Shown here piece by piece: positions 20,655-32,003 of a DNA stretch of 64,000 bases (within the stretch, counting starts at the first letter, position 1; each line of letters opens with the position of its first letter). The notes below the pieces were generated by a model. That model had not been told where the DNA came from. It did not search any database and saw only the letters and a program-made list of their open reading frames with translations. The DNA lies in the NCBI GenBank assembly GCA_030068075.1, contig CM057826.1, forward strand, positions 48,514,558-48,578,557, read 5' to 3'. A program made the translations under genes and the position numbers. Source of the stretch: Paguma larvata. Taxonomy: Eukaryota > Chordata > Mammalia > Carnivora > Viverridae.

Positions 20655-22359
20655 TCGATTTTGACAGTTTGATTATGGTACGCCTAGGCATGGCTCTCCT
20701 TGAGTTTTTCCTACCTGGAGTTTGTCGAGCATATTGGATGTGTTGGTTGATGCTCTCCCCCAAATGTGGAAAGTTTCTACCAATATTTCTTCCAGTATTC
20801 TTTCTGCCCCTTACCATGGCCACCCTCCTTATGGGACTTTAATTATGCATACTTGACGGCGTTCTACAGGCTTCTGAGGTGTTCTACGTTGTCTCCACAG
20901 CTCTTAATTTTTCTTCATTCCTTTTTCTTCATATTCTTCAGATAAGATCATCTCAATTGAACTTTCTTCATATTTGCTAATTCTTTCTCCAGCCAGTTCA
21001 CATATGCTGTGGAGCCCCTCTGGTGACTTTTCACTTGTCATTGTACTTTTTGACTTCATAATTTCTGCTTGGCTCTTTTATATAATTTCTCTGTATTGAT
21101 ATTCTGTGTTTGGTGAGACATTGTTCTCGTCATTTCCTTTAGTTCTTTAGACATGGTATACTTTATTTCTTTGAACATATTTAAAATAACTAATTTAGAT
21201 TCTTCATTTAAGAAGTCCAATGTCTGTGCTTTCTCAGAGAGTTTCCACTGACTTCTTTTTTGCTTTTTGTTTTTTCTCATGTGTATGGGTCATACTTTCA
21301 TGTTTCTTTACATGTCTCAGAATTTTTTGTTGAAAATGGGATATTTTAAATGATATAATGTAGCAACTCTGGGAATCAGTCTCTCCTCTCCCTAGGTTTT
21401 GTTGTCATTACCGGTCGTTGTAGTTCTTGCTGTTGTTGTTAGTTTGCTTGGTGACTTTTCTGACCTGTATCTATAAAATTTGTATTCTTTATCGAGTGTG
21501 GTCGCTGAAGTTATTACTTTGTTAGCTTACTGGTCATCTGATGATTAGACAGAGTTTGCCTTAAATCACCTAGAACCAATATGAGGCCCTGTCTTTGCAA
21601 AGGGTTCTGCATTAATGCCTCGACCGCTCAGCCAGGCGGTTGACATTTCTACCTTATTCTTCAACCTGCTTGCACAGAGCCTCAAGGTCAGTCAGAGCAT
21701 AGGGTTTTCTCAGGCCATTCCTGTTCCTGTACACAGCCCCACGTATGCTCGTGGCCTTTTAGATTCTCAGGGGTATGTAAAAGCTTTCCAAGGCTTTATG
21801 GGTATCTCATACCTAACTTTCTCTTTTAAGCTTTTTGGTTAGTTCACTGCTTGCCCCAACTGTTATCCAGCATCTCAGACAATCATGAAATTAAGCAATT
21901 GCCTCTAACTATTGTTGGCAAGTGCCCCCAGAGATGTATGGGGTGAGTTCTGACTCTGGTTAGATAAATATGAATAGCAAATGAGATTTTCCAGGGAATC
22001 ACCAGACATGTCATATAATGACATTTCTTTGGGAATGGGGCTTTGAAGCAGCTCCAACCCCCTTCTACCTTCTCTGGTGGCGGCCAGATCCCTGGTTTTT
22101 ACCATGATTGGGGGCTGTTGGTTTTGAAACTACTCTGGAGCTGGAGAGTAGGGATGGGACTGGGGCAAGTTAGAATGTAACAGAACTTGCGTTCTTTCTG
22201 AGATTTATCTGTTTTTCTTGAATAAATGCTCCCCAGATTGCTGCAAGACTGGTTAATTTGCAGAGTTCTGAAAAAGTTGATTCTAACCATTTTTGCCAGT
22301 TTTTTCATTGCTTTTATTGAGGAAAGAATTCTCAAAGATCCTTACTCTGCCATTTTCCG
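20655..22359 (-). mobile_element. L1 copy C, 3' region (antisense), inserted in copy B
   Basis: Reverse-strand text such as 'tgattatggtacgcctaggcatggctctccttgag', 'gtttctaccaatatttcttccagtattctttctgcccc', 'ggactttaattatgcatacttg', 'ctgacttcttttttgc' and 'gaaaatgggatatttt' fits an old L1M-type 3' region. Borders are set by a CATTTGGTT repeat at 20646-20654 and 22360-22368, read as a TSD. A poly-T end is not obvious. Confidence 0.65.
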
Positions 22360-22628
22360 CATTTGGTTCTAATTTGCATTTCCATAATGACTTATAACAT
22401 TAAGCATCTTTTTATGTGCTTATGTGCCAGTCATACTGTTTGATAAAATGGCTGCTCAAACCTTTCGACCTTTTTAAAAATTATTTGTTTTCTTGTGAGT
22501 TTTGAGAATTCTTTATATATTATGTATACAAATCCCTTATCAAATACATGTTTAGCCAACATTTTTTCCCCAGTCTGCAGCATATGTTTTCAATTTTGTA
22601 GCAGTGTCTTTCAAAAAGCAATTTTCTT

Positions 22629-23085
22629 GGGGTGCCTGGGTGGCTCAGTTGGTTAAGCGTCCAACTCTTTTTTTTTTTTTAATTTTTTTTTTAATGTTTA
22701 TTTATTTTTGAGAGACATAGAGACAGAGTGAGCAGGGGAAGGGCAGAGAGAGAGGGAGACACAGAATCTGAAGCAGGCTCCAGGCTCTGAGCCATTGGCA
22801 CACAGCCCGATGCGGGACTCGAACTCACAGACTGTGAGATCATGACCTGAGCCAAAGTCGGCCACTTAACCAACTGAGCCACCCAGGCACCCCGCGTCCA
22901 ACTCTTGATTTCGGTTCAGATCTCGTGGCTCATAATATCAAACCCTGCATTGGGCTCTGTGCTGTCAGCCAGAGCCTGCTTGAGATTCTCTCTCTCCCTG
23001 TCTCTCTGCCCCTCCCCTGCTCACACTTGTTTCTCTCTCTCTCTCTCAAAATAAATAAATAAATAAACATTCTTTAAAAAAAGAC
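22629..23085 (+). repeat. Felid SINE (outer), split by another SINE
   Basis: Head at 22629-22669, remainder from 22907 to about 23085 ending 'caaaataaataaataaataaac'. Perfect 12-bp TSD AAAAGCAATTTT at 22614-22625 and 23086-23097. Inserted into L1 copy B. Confidence 0.95.
22670..22893 (-). repeat. Felid SINE (inner), nested in the outer SINE
   Basis: Full-length minus-orientation copy, poly-T on the left and 'gccacccaggcacccc' on the right. A perfect 13-bp TSD GCGTCCAACTCTT lies at 22657-22669 and 22894-22906, both inside the outer SINE's head. Confidence 0.97.
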
Positions 23086-23213
23086 AAAAGCAATTTTTTA
23101 TTTTGATGGAGTCTAAGTTTAATAATTTTTTCTTTTATGATTCATATTTTGTATCCTTTCTAAGATATCCTTCTTGAACCCAATATCACAAGGTGTTATT
23201 CTAGAAGTTTTAT

Positions 23214-23430
23214 TTTTTTTTAATTTTTTGTTTATTTATTTTTTAGAGAGAGACAGAGTGCGAGTGGGGTGGGGGGATGCAGAGAAAGAGGGAGACACAG
23301 AATCCAAAGCAGGCTCCAGGATCAGAGCTGTCAGCACAGAGCCCGATGCAGGGCTCCAACCCCATGAACCATGAGGTCATGACCTCAGCCAAAGTCAGAT
23401 GATTAACCACCTGAGCTACCCAGGCACCCG
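23214..23430 (-). repeat. Felid tRNA-Lys SINE
   Basis: Minus orientation. Perfect 12-bp TSD TAGAAGTTTTAT at 23202-23213 and 23431-23442. Inserted in L1 copy B. Confidence 0.97.
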
Positions 23431-23781
23431 TAGAAGTTTTATCATTTTAGTCTTAGGTTAGATTTATGATCAGTCTTGAGTTCACGTTTATAAATGGTGT
23501 AAAATGAGAGTCCAAGTTCATTCTCTTTTTGTATATGCATATCCACTTGTTCTTGCACCATTTTTTGAAAAGTTTACCTTCTCCCTCATTGAATTACCTT
23601 GACACACTTGTCAAAAAATCAATGTATCATATGTTGTGGGTCTTTTCCTGGATTCTCTCTTCTGTCCCATTGTTCTATATGTCTATCCATACATCATTAT
23701 CACAGTTCGATTACTACATATTATAGTAAGTCTTGAAATTGTATGGTGCAAATCTTCCAATTTTCTTCTTCTTGTTTTTAA

Positions 23782-24470
23782 AGGTGTATATTTAACCTTA
23801 TAAGGAACTGCCTCCAGTATTTCAAAGTAGTCACGGATTTTATCCTCTAATCAACAGGGCGTTAGAGTTCTAGTTGCTCCACAAACTTGCCAACATTTGG
23901 ATAGTCTGTCCTTTTTAATTTTAGCCATTCTAATGGGGTATGAAGTGGCATCTCATTGTAATTTTAACTTGCCTTCTCTTTATTACTAATGATTTAGATC
24001 ACCTTTTCATTGCTTTTTTGGCCATTCATCTGTATTCTTTTGTGAAGTTTCTTAAATTGGGATTTTTGTCTTTGCTATTGGTTTTGTATATAAATGAACA
24101 CACACATAGATAGACACATACACATGAACATACACACATGTGTATCAAACCATTTCCTCGCAGTCTTGGCTTGTTTTTTCATTTCCTTAATTGTGTCTTT
24201 TGATGAGAACTAATTTTTTAATTTTGATGAAGCCCATTTGATTTTTTTTCTTTTGTGGTTGGTGCTTTTTGTTTTGTATCTAAATAATCTTTGCCTGACC
24301 CCAGGTTATGAATTACTTTCCTCAGTTTTCTTCTGGAATCAGTGTAGTTTTAGTTGTTATGTTTAGATTTAACAACTCACCTTGAGTTATATTTTTGACC
24401 ATATAGGGGTCAGATTCTTTTTTTTCCAGATGTTTATCTAGTTATTACAATATCCGTTCCTTTCCCCCTT
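23782..24470 (-). mobile_element. L1 copy A, right part (antisense)
   Basis: Resumes at 'aggtgtatatttaaccttataaggaactgcc', exactly where copy A stopped, then 'ttagccattctaatggggtatgaagtggcatctcattgtaattttaac', 'ttaattgtgtcttttgatgag', 'gatgaagcccatttg', 'atctttgcctgaccccagg'. About 3.9 kb of copy B and its insertions separates the two halves. Confidence 0.72.
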
Positions 24471-24748
24471 TGAACAGCTGTGGTAATTATTTGAAGGGTT
24501 TTGAGTAGAGAAGCAAGGTGATGTATTTGCTGACATGAGGAAAATGAACTGGAGGCAGGGGGGAGATCAGTGAGCAAGACACTGCTGCAGCCCAGGCTCA
24601 ATGTGATAGTGGCCACAACCAAGGTGGCACTGGTGGAAATGCACAGTGGGCTTGTCTGTCTAGACTGATGAAGACAGACTTGTTTTGATCCTGCATCTTT
24701 CCCATTTTCACTCATTCCTGTAGTTTCGGCACACAGAAAGCAATAGCA

Positions 24749-24970
24749 GGGGCACCTGGGTGGCTCAGTTGGTTAAGCACCAACTTCAGCTCAGGTCAGG
24801 ATCTTACAGTCTGTGAGTTTGAGCCCCATGTCAGGCTCTGTGCTGACGGCTCAGAACCTGGAGCCTGCTTTGGATTCTGTGTCTCCCTCTCTCTCTGCCC
24901 TCCTCCTGCTCACGCTCTGTCTCTATGTCTCAAAAATAAATAAACGTTAAAAAAAATTAAAAAAAAAAAA
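24749..24970 (+). repeat. Felid tRNA-Lys SINE
   Basis: Starts GGGGCACCTGGGTGGCTCAG, ends with AAATAAATAAACGTT and a long A-tail. Perfect 14-bp TSD AGAAAGCAATAGCA at 24735-24748 and 24971-24984. Confidence 0.97.
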
Positions 24971-25029
24971 AGAAAGCAATAGCATACTATGGTAGACCTT
25001 TCCATGAATGATGAGCCAAGTGTCAGGGA

Positions 25030-25145
25030 TTTTTGTCTAGGCTCTGCCACGGAGTCTTAATTAATCTTGTGAAGGCTCTGTTTCCCCGTTAGAAACTAGG
25101 TCATCAATAACATCCTCTTCTACCTTAAAATTATATGATTCTGTG
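25030..25145 (+). repeat. MIR3-like fragment
   Basis: 'gtttccccgttagaaactaggtcatcaataacatcctcttctaccttaaaattatatgattctgtgc' fits a MIR3 3' end. Confidence 0.5.
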
Positions 25146-25621
25146 CTGTTCTCTGAATGCTCTAAGAAAGATAGCCAGTGAATTCCTGATGTCAGTAAAC
25201 TCTCTTTATTGCTTATCGTGCTTGAGCTCTCTGTAACGCTATAAACTTCACTCATTAACATATTCCCCCAAACCATCCCCTCCTTGATTCCCAGTTTTGA
25301 TGGCTGATACTGCTACCTACCCAGTGTCTCAAATCAGATGCCTGAGACTCATCCAACACTCCTCTGTCTCCTTGACTTTCCACACCTGATCCCCCAAACC
25401 CTTTTCATCTTGCTATTGTTCATGGTCTTATCCAAACTGGAACATTTCGAAGAATGAAGAGGGCACTATTAGTAGTTATGCCAGCACGATAGGTATAAAC
25501 TAGGACCGCTCTGGGCAAACAGAGATGTGTAATTAGCCCAGAGCTGAGAAGCAGAAAAAATTCTAGAGTGATATGTGAAAGCACATTGCTTTTGAAGAAC
25601 TGAGAGATTGGGAATCTTACT

Positions 25622-25663
<42 letters not shown>
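25622..25663 (+). repeat. (TG)n microsatellite
   Basis: About 20 TG units with a single GG near the left edge. Likely length-polymorphic. The minus-strand frame reading His-Thr repeats is an artefact of this tract. Confidence 0.98.
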
Positions 25664-25664
<1 letters not shown>

Positions 25665-25739
25665 TGAAGGTGTGGAGTAGTGAGATGAATCTGGGGAGGT
25701 AATTGCAATGTCAGGTTCTGTAAGCGTAAAATGTTTCTT

Positions 25740-26190
25740 ATCTTTAGAATTAACCACAACTGGTAGACATTATTGATAGCCTGCTTAGCATTCATTTCCC
25801 CTCCTTCCTAACAAGTCATTCCCCATGTAACCAATTTGGGAGAAACTGACCCTATCCCGAGCTCCAGTGGTGGGTCATCTCTGTCCCTTTGCCAAGATTG
25901 TCTCATGGAGGACATGACTCAACTCTAGCCAAGGGTACATTAGGGGAATCTTCTGGAGGATTTCCAAGGAAAGTTTTCTCATTCCTAATAGAAAGCCACA
26001 AGAAGGGATTGTTACATCTCAATGTCATGCCTGTAATTGCTGCAGCCATTTTAATTCCAAGTCTGAGATTGAAGCAATCACTGATGGCAGAGTGAAGAGA
26101 TGGAAAAAGGCAGGATTCTGGGATCTTTTCATGAGCTGCTAAACAGCCAATCCCTGTTCTACCTCTGGACTTTGTCAAATATGAAGTGAT
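25740..26190. repeat. Unclassified interspersed-repeat-like sequence
   Basis: Segments such as 'cagtggtgggtcatctctgtccctttgcc' and 'tgatggcagagtgaagagatggaaaaagg' plus a 'tttcctttattacttat' end recall a common mammalian repeat family that I cannot name. Possibly related to 40510-40990 and 52655-53200 in the other orientation. Confidence 0.3.
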
Positions 26191-27890
26191 ATTTCCTTTA
26201 TTACTTATGTCCTTCTGAATTGGGATTTTTCTTGGGGCCAGTAGTACTCTGCTGTGCCATGAAGCTTAAGAATATGAAGCAATGACCTTGACTTTGTGAG
26301 AACTGGTGGAAGTGACCTGCGTGTCACTTATTGTCACTATCACTTATTTGACAATTATGGCTGCTATTTATTTCACCTTGTACCGTTGTTTATATTCTAT
26401 GTGATAATTTTGAATATCCAACTAGCCTGGAAACTTTCCACATCAAGGACAGAGATGGACGCTTTTCTTCTTTGCAGCCCCACAGCACTCTACATAATCC
26501 ATACATTTTCATCAATTATTAACCCTCTCTTTATTCCATCCACAGATTCTTTCGGATGATGACCAAAATGCTGTCTTTATTTGGAGATAATAATTAGTCT
26601 CATCTTTATTGGCTTTCTCTTCAGTGTGGAGGGAATTACTGGATGAATGAATAGGAACATGGTGGCCATGTGGCCTGTTGCCCCCAAGTACTACTTGGAG
26701 ACTAGCCTGGCATGGAAATGACCAGATGTTTGAAGCTGAGCCACTGGTGAGTGAAATAAAAAAGTTTGCTGTCACACTTTCCATCCACATGACAGTTTCT
26801 GAACTGCAAAGCCACTTGCTTATGATCTCACATGATTTTTAACCCCTTCCTAAATTTGGGGTTGGAAGGCCCTGGAAGGTTAATTAGATCACACAGGTGT
26901 GTTTACACCACTGTTCATCTGCCGTGGGCACTTCTGGAAGCAGCAGTTTAACTCAAATCACTGGCCAGGTACACAGGCCCCTGGACCTGATGGGGACGGC
27001 TGTAGAGCACGAGGAATGGCCAGGTAAAGGCAACAAGAAGCGAAGTGGAGCTATTTATTAGGCAGCTCTGAGCAAGCAGAGGAAAAATGATGGTCCAAAA
27101 TGTAGGGTCTACCAACAATGGGCTAGTCTTCCAGGTTATTAGAAGACAGGATTCGGGTCTCTCTCTTTCTGTCTGTCTCTTTCTCTCTTTAGCCCTGACA
27201 GTTGGGTTAAATTTTGTTTTGTTTTGTTTTGTTTTCCTGTTTTGTGATGCGAGTGCCTGATTTAAGCTTTGCTTGCTGAGACATCCATTTCAAAGGGGCA
27301 TCCACTTCAAAGAAGGCTGTCTCCAGTAAACACATTGCCAGCCACAGGACTGAAGAAAGAGCCAGGCCACCTCCCCAACTGAGACTCCTTTGTTTTAAAG
27401 ATCCTACTTGATTTCAGTCACTGATCATTGGGGCCCCTTGTCATTTCTCTTCCCACACTTTAAATTCCCACTCTCATGTTTTCAGTTCACCAACAAAGAG
27501 TGAGTGTGAAACACCAGGTCCCACTTTCAACCCAATAGAAGCAGAATCCCCTGCCCCTGTGCCAAGAGTCTCCCTCTCTCTCTCTCTATTTCTCTACTTG
27601 CACCCTTGATGTGTGGCCCCAGGTGTGCTGTGTAATTTCCAGGTCTAATTTTTTCAAAATTCTCTGATGGTTGTTGCTCAAGGGCGTCTTACAACCAAAA
27701 TAAGAACCATGTGGGTTGGTCTGGTCATGTAACATTGGTTTGGAAAGGGGGGGTATCTATCTGCAGGAAGCACACCGGGGCACAGGTGAGTGTCCCTAGG
27801 CATTTATAGCCTATAGCATTGCTGTGAATAGGCTGAGACAGGCACAAACTCTCTCTCTCTCTCTCTTTTTCACTTTCTCTTCATTCCCCC
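26191..27890. other. Unassigned; several simple repeats
   Basis: Holds CT tracts (27160-27190, 27568-27594, 27846-27870) and a (TTTTG)n run at 27212-27237. No exon or named repeat recognised in the rest. Confidence 0.4.
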
Positions 27891-27892
27891 CC

Positions 27893-28030
27893 TTTTTTTG
27901 ACATTATTTTTCTGAATATACTAGTAATATATGCTCTTTGTGAAAAATTCAAGAAATGGGGGAATGTATAAGAAGAAAACAAAATCACCTATACACTTAT
28001 CTCCTATTATTTCAGTATATATCTGCGCAG
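27893..28030 (-). repeat. L1M-like 3' fragment
   Basis: 'atatgctctttgtgaaaaattcaagaaatgg...tgtataagaagaaaacaaaatcacctata' matches a frequent reverse-strand L1M/HAL1 3' segment. Confidence 0.5.
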
Positions 28031-28059
28031 ATTGTTTCCCCTAGTTGTGTGATCATTTA

Positions 28060-29215
28060 CTCAGTCAACATTTCCACAAATATTTATTGCTATCTGTGTG
28101 TATGGGCGCCTTGCCAGGCACTAGGAATACAGTTGTGATCAAATGCATAATCCTTTATCTCGAGAAACTTTGGGTCTAGCAGAAATGACATATAAACACA
28201 CAGTTGCACTTGAAGTATTTCATTACAAACTTGGCAAAGTCGACAAAGGACAAGTACCGAGTCTATTGAGAGAATAGAGGTCCTACCCTAGCCTGAGTGC
28301 ATCAGCAGGGCACCTAAGAACTTCGGAACTGAGGTCAGGATGGGAAGAAATCACTGGCCAGAAAAGGAGGCATGTGTTGGACCAAGGGGATGGGGGAGGG
28401 GGCAGTCAGGGAACCAAAGGAAAGGGAAAACTCCCCATGGAGGGAACAGCTTGCCTGAGTTCCTGATGAGGGGACAATGACTAGATGAAAGCTTTGTGGA
28501 GGTTGCAGAGGGAAATAGGGTCAGAACCTATAGGGTAAGTGTCAGCAAACTACAACTCATGGGTCAAATCCAGCATACCACCTGCTTTTTTAAATAAAGT
28601 TTTATTGGAACACAGCTGTGCCCATTCATCTATGTAATGTCTATGGTTGTTTTCACACTAGAGTGTCAGAAATGAGTAATTGCTGCAGAGACATATGTAT
28701 GGTTCCCAAACCTTAAACATTTACTATCTCCCTTTACAGAAAACTCACTATCTCCCTCTACCTACCCTTTACAGAAAAGTTTGCTGACACCTGCTATAGG
28801 GTCTTACAGGTGGACATGAGATAAAATCGTTTTATTACAAGTGCGATGGGAAGAATTTGCACGAAAGCAGGGAAGAAACCTAATCAGGTTTCCTTTTAGA
28901 AGGAGAAGTCTGGACATTAGGGAGGGCAGATTAGAAATGGGGACTATGGATGGATTCAGGGAGCCTCAGAGTGTTCAAGAGAGAAGGGGTGGTGGTTTGG
29001 GCCAGGGTTACGCCAGAGGAACAGGAGACAATAGGGCTATGAGATAGGAGTTGGATGGGACAGGACTTGGGCGCCGATTGGCTAGGGGAGGTAAGGAGTG
29101 AGGCATCCAGGAGCACTCCCAGATTTCTGCCTGGTACACCGGCATGGATGAGGGTGTCACTGGAGGGGAGCACTAGAGGAAAAGCAGGATTGAGAGGCAA
29201 AGTCTTGAGCTTTGA
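28060..29215 (+). repeat. Old LINE-like repeat, split by a hAT element
   Basis: 'aatatttattgctatctgtgtgtatgggcgccttgccaggcactaggaatacag' followed by 'cttgcctgag', then after the hAT element 'ggagaagtctggacattag', 'gacaatagggctatgagatagg', 'gagtgaggcatccaggagcactcccagatttctg'. Same family as 1120-1890 and 18520-19090. Two plus/minus frames of 60-90 codons here are not genes. Confidence 0.5.
28536..28793 (+). mobile_element. hAT-family miniature transposon with intact TSD
   Basis: Terminal inverted repeats: left TAAGTGTCAGCAAAC, right end the reverse complement CAGGTGTCAGCAAAC (13 of 15). Body has 'ataaagttttattggaacacagctgtgcccattcatctatg', a common non-autonomous hAT element (Charlie group; I cannot fix the subfamily). 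The 8-bp TSD CTATAGGG is perfect (28528-28535, 28794-28801), the hAT hallmark. Near the right end the block 'actatctccct..acagaaaa' is doubled. No transposase; it would have moved in trans. Confidence 0.92.
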
Positions 29216-29254
29216 ACTAGCGTCTGCCTATTCACCACAGTGACTCAATATAAG

Positions 29255-29500
29255 CCATCCCCTATTACTGGACACGTAGATTGCTTCCATTATTATTTAT
29301 TATTTTTTAAAAAATATTGCTGTTCTAAACTCATTTGTGCAAACCTCTGATTGTTTCCTCAGGATACAATGCTAGAAGCAGAATGGCTGGATAAAAGGCC
29401 ATGCATATTTTTAAGCTCTTTGATCCATATTGCTAAAATGCCCTCCGGAAATGTTATTTCAGTTCATAATTCTCCCAGTACGTGGAGCCGAGGCCAATTT
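29255..29500 (-). repeat. L1 fragment (antisense)
   Basis: 'gtgcaaacctctgattgtttcctcaggatacaatgctagaagcagaatggctgg', 'ttgatccatattgctaaaatgccctccggaaatg' matches reverse-strand L1M ORF2/3' text. Confidence 0.65.
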
Positions 29501-29995
29501 TGGTTCAATAGGCTCCAAATTGCCTCAGAGTTGGGTGTCAGAATCTGTTCCCTGACTTTTGTCTTTTAAATCTCCATTGCTTCTAGCTCAAGATATTACT
29601 ACTTCAAAATTTCCCGTGTTTGAAAGGATTTCTGTGGTGCTGGCCTATGAGTTAACCTTTTTGGGGGGTGGAATAAGAATATTCTTCAAAACTGCGGTTG
29701 ACATCCGAGGGAGGAATCTGGGCACATGAGCCTTTTTAGTTCCACTCCTCCCGGGTGTGATAAACGTTCCCTCACAACCCACGTCACATTATACCCCTAA
29801 TATATGTTAGCTGGCATTCTGGGTTGCATCTCCTTTCTGTCTCCAAAGAGGCTTTTGTTTTATGTGGCACATCCATCTCCTGCCAAGCTCAACAGCCTCT
29901 TATCCGGCCTGGCAGTTTCAGCTGCCACCTGGTAGCAGCCAGACTAATGAAACCTTTTGGAGCAAGGAGCAGGTTTGTAACCCTGAGGAAACTTT
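29501..29995. other. Unassigned, no gene seen
   Basis: Overlapping plus frames at 29824-30092 are uninformative. No repeat recognised. Confidence 0.35.
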
Positions 29996-29999
29996 CTGG

Positions 30000-30222
30000 G
30001 GTCACAGCGTGGTGATGTGGGAGTTCTGGCTTTGGAGCCAGGCCGCCCCGGACCAGAACCCCGGCCTATCGATTACTGGTTGTCTGTCTTGAGGGACCAC
30101 ATGACTGCTCTGACTTCACTTGCTCGTCTGTGAAATGGGGTTTTCGTTGCTAGTTCATACATTTTTGTGAGGAGTGGTGAGAAAGCCTGTCGGGTACTGA
30201 GACCAGTCCCTGGCACCGAGGA
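30000..30222 (+). repeat. MIR SINE
   Basis: 'gttctggctttggagccaggccgcc', 'acttgctcgtctgtgaaatggggtt', 'gtaccc-like ggcaccgagg' in MIR order. Confidence 0.75.
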
Positions 30223-30604
30223 GGGGTGGGATATAGGGTGCTTTATTAAAAAACAAAGAAGGAGTGGTGGTGTCTGTGGAGGTGGCGGCCTGTTGCCCTT
30301 GTTATCTCAGTTCCCTAAGCTCTGAGACCCTAAAAGTCTCTTAGCACACCAAATCGATCACAGCTCCTCATTTAAGATTGAGGAAGGATGTCTGAGGAGG
30401 GAGAAATGATGAGAGAGGTTAATTTTCCGTTCCCTGTATTAGGTAGTCAGCTCTCAAACCGAGGTAAGGGAAGCATGGCTGAGGTGCCGTGAAACTCCGT
30501 CATCCCCAGCTCTCTCTCGCTCACCGGTTGGATGTACAATCTGAAATGTCCACTGTTTACTTAGGGGAAAATGTTACCTTTGTTAAAATTCAGATATCTT
30601 CTAG

Positions 30605-30812
30605 AAGACGTGCCAGACATCAGCACAAGCTCTGCAGTCAGATGACCTGGGGGTAAATCCCAGCTCTGCCACTTCTTAGCTTTGTGACCTTAGACAGGTA
30701 GCTTCAAGTCTCTGTGCCTCTGTTCTGTCATCTCACAGGAATAATAATAGGGTGTGTGGGGGAGTGAATGAGAGCATGCCTGGGACACAGTGCCCAATAA
30801 AAGTTAGCTATC
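30605..30812 (+). repeat. MIR SINE
   Basis: 'caagctctgcagtcagatgacctgggggtaaatcccagctctgccacttcttagctttgtgacctt' and 'gtgcctctgttctgtcatctcacaggaataataat', ending 'gtgcccaataaaagtta'. Well preserved. Confidence 0.93.
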
Positions 30813-30914
30813 GTAAGGAGCTATTACTAAATCCTGAGAAGGAGGGGTGGGTGGCGATATGATTCTACTGGGAACAAATTAAGGTACTTTCGCCTTACGT
30901 GGGTGAATCTCCAT

Positions 30915-31012
30915 AGGTTTATAAAATAGGCACTGTTTACCAGTCCTATTTCACTGATGAGGACAACCAAGTCTCAGAGAGAGTAATTGAGCCTGAGTCA
31001 CACAGCTCCATC
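30915..31012 (-). repeat. MIR fragment
   Basis: 'cctatttcactgatgaggacaaccaagtctcagagagagtaattgagcctgagtcacacagctcc'. Confidence 0.7.
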
Positions 31013-31015
31013 AGG

Positions 31016-31790
31016 ATGCCCTCAAGAAACAGGCCATCCTGCACACCCTCTTCCACTGTGGCCATGATAACCCTCTTGAATAATTTTTCTACCTTTCCCA
31101 AGAGAGGGCGAATGACAGTGGCCCTTGAAATCCACCCGCGCCCCCTTCTGAAGACAGGCTGTGTTGGAGAGCTCCCAAATGCTGTCCAACTTGGAGGAAG
31201 ACAGGGCCTTTGGAGAGCAACTTGAGCAAAAGCAAGGTTGGATCCCAAACCCAGAAGCTGTAGAGATTTTACACCTCAGCTCCTGTGGCGATGACTCAGC
31301 ATTTAGAGATGAAAAATCATCTCTGAGACTACGTAGGCGACTTATTTACAGATGATTGATCCCTTCGAGTACCATGGCCAAATCCACTTCTGGCCTCATG
31401 CCTGGTGATGTGGGGAAAATACCACGGTTGTTGTGTCTTGGGTACATTTCCATCTGCCGGGTATTCTCTGGGTTCCTGGGGGAAGTAAGTTAACAGTCTG
31501 TCAATACTATGGATTTAGTGTCTTCGTGTGGGTTCTGGTGTGAGAGTTTTTATAATGCTTCATATATTCCCACCCCCATCAGCCACAATTATGATCTCAA
31601 ACCCAGAGGCCAGGCACAGAAGGCCTCTCTCTCCTCCAGCTCTAAATCTTCTGCCTGATAGAGTCAGAGTATCTTTATTTTATTCAGTATGTGGTCAAGG
31701 AGTCCCTACTCTGTGCACAGCACTGTCCGGGAATATGAGGGAAGTCTCTAAAAATTTAGTCTAATTCAGATGAAGCTGAGCTCAGACAAT
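31016..31790. other. Unassigned, no gene seen
   Basis: A weak old-LINE signal is present at about 31660-31780 ('ctttattttattcagtatgtggtcaagg...ctctgtgcacagcactgtcc'). Otherwise nothing recognised. Confidence 0.35.
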
Positions 31791-31794
31791 GATA

Positions 31795-32003
31795 ATTATA
31801 AAAATATCTCCTACTTATTAAGCATTTACTATATGCCACCCCTGTGCTGGGAGCATTACAGTTTATCCTCCCCAAAGACCTTGGTTGTATGTCCTATTGT
31901 TATTCTCATTTTAATCCAGTGAAAATAAAACACAGAGAGGTTAAGAAGCTTGCTCAGAATGGCACAGTGGGGCAAGTGGTGACACTGGCTTTCATACCCA
32001 AGT
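31795..32003 (-). repeat. MIR SINE
   Basis: 'ttattaagcatttactatatgccacccctgtgctgggagcattac', 'gttattctcattttaatccag', 'cacagagaggttaagaagcttgctcagaatggcacag'. Confidence 0.88.

Larger units (their letters stand above)
22360..23781 (-). mobile_element. L1 copy B, right part (antisense)
   Basis: Continues copy B: 'tctaatttgcatttccataatgac', 'taagcatctttttatgtgctt', 'caaatcccttatcaaatacatg', 'tttgaaaagtttaccttctccctcattgaattacc', 'attgttctatatgtctatcc', 'tagtaagtcttgaaatt'. Broken by SINEs at 22629-23085 and 23214-23430. Derived from ORF2, which encodes endonuclease/reverse transcriptase; not open here. Confidence 0.75.

Noticed and set aside
22614..23097. Closely spaced direct repeats that might look like an array
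   Set aside because: They are SINE target-site duplications and SINE sequence, not CRISPR repeats; the DNA is mammalian.
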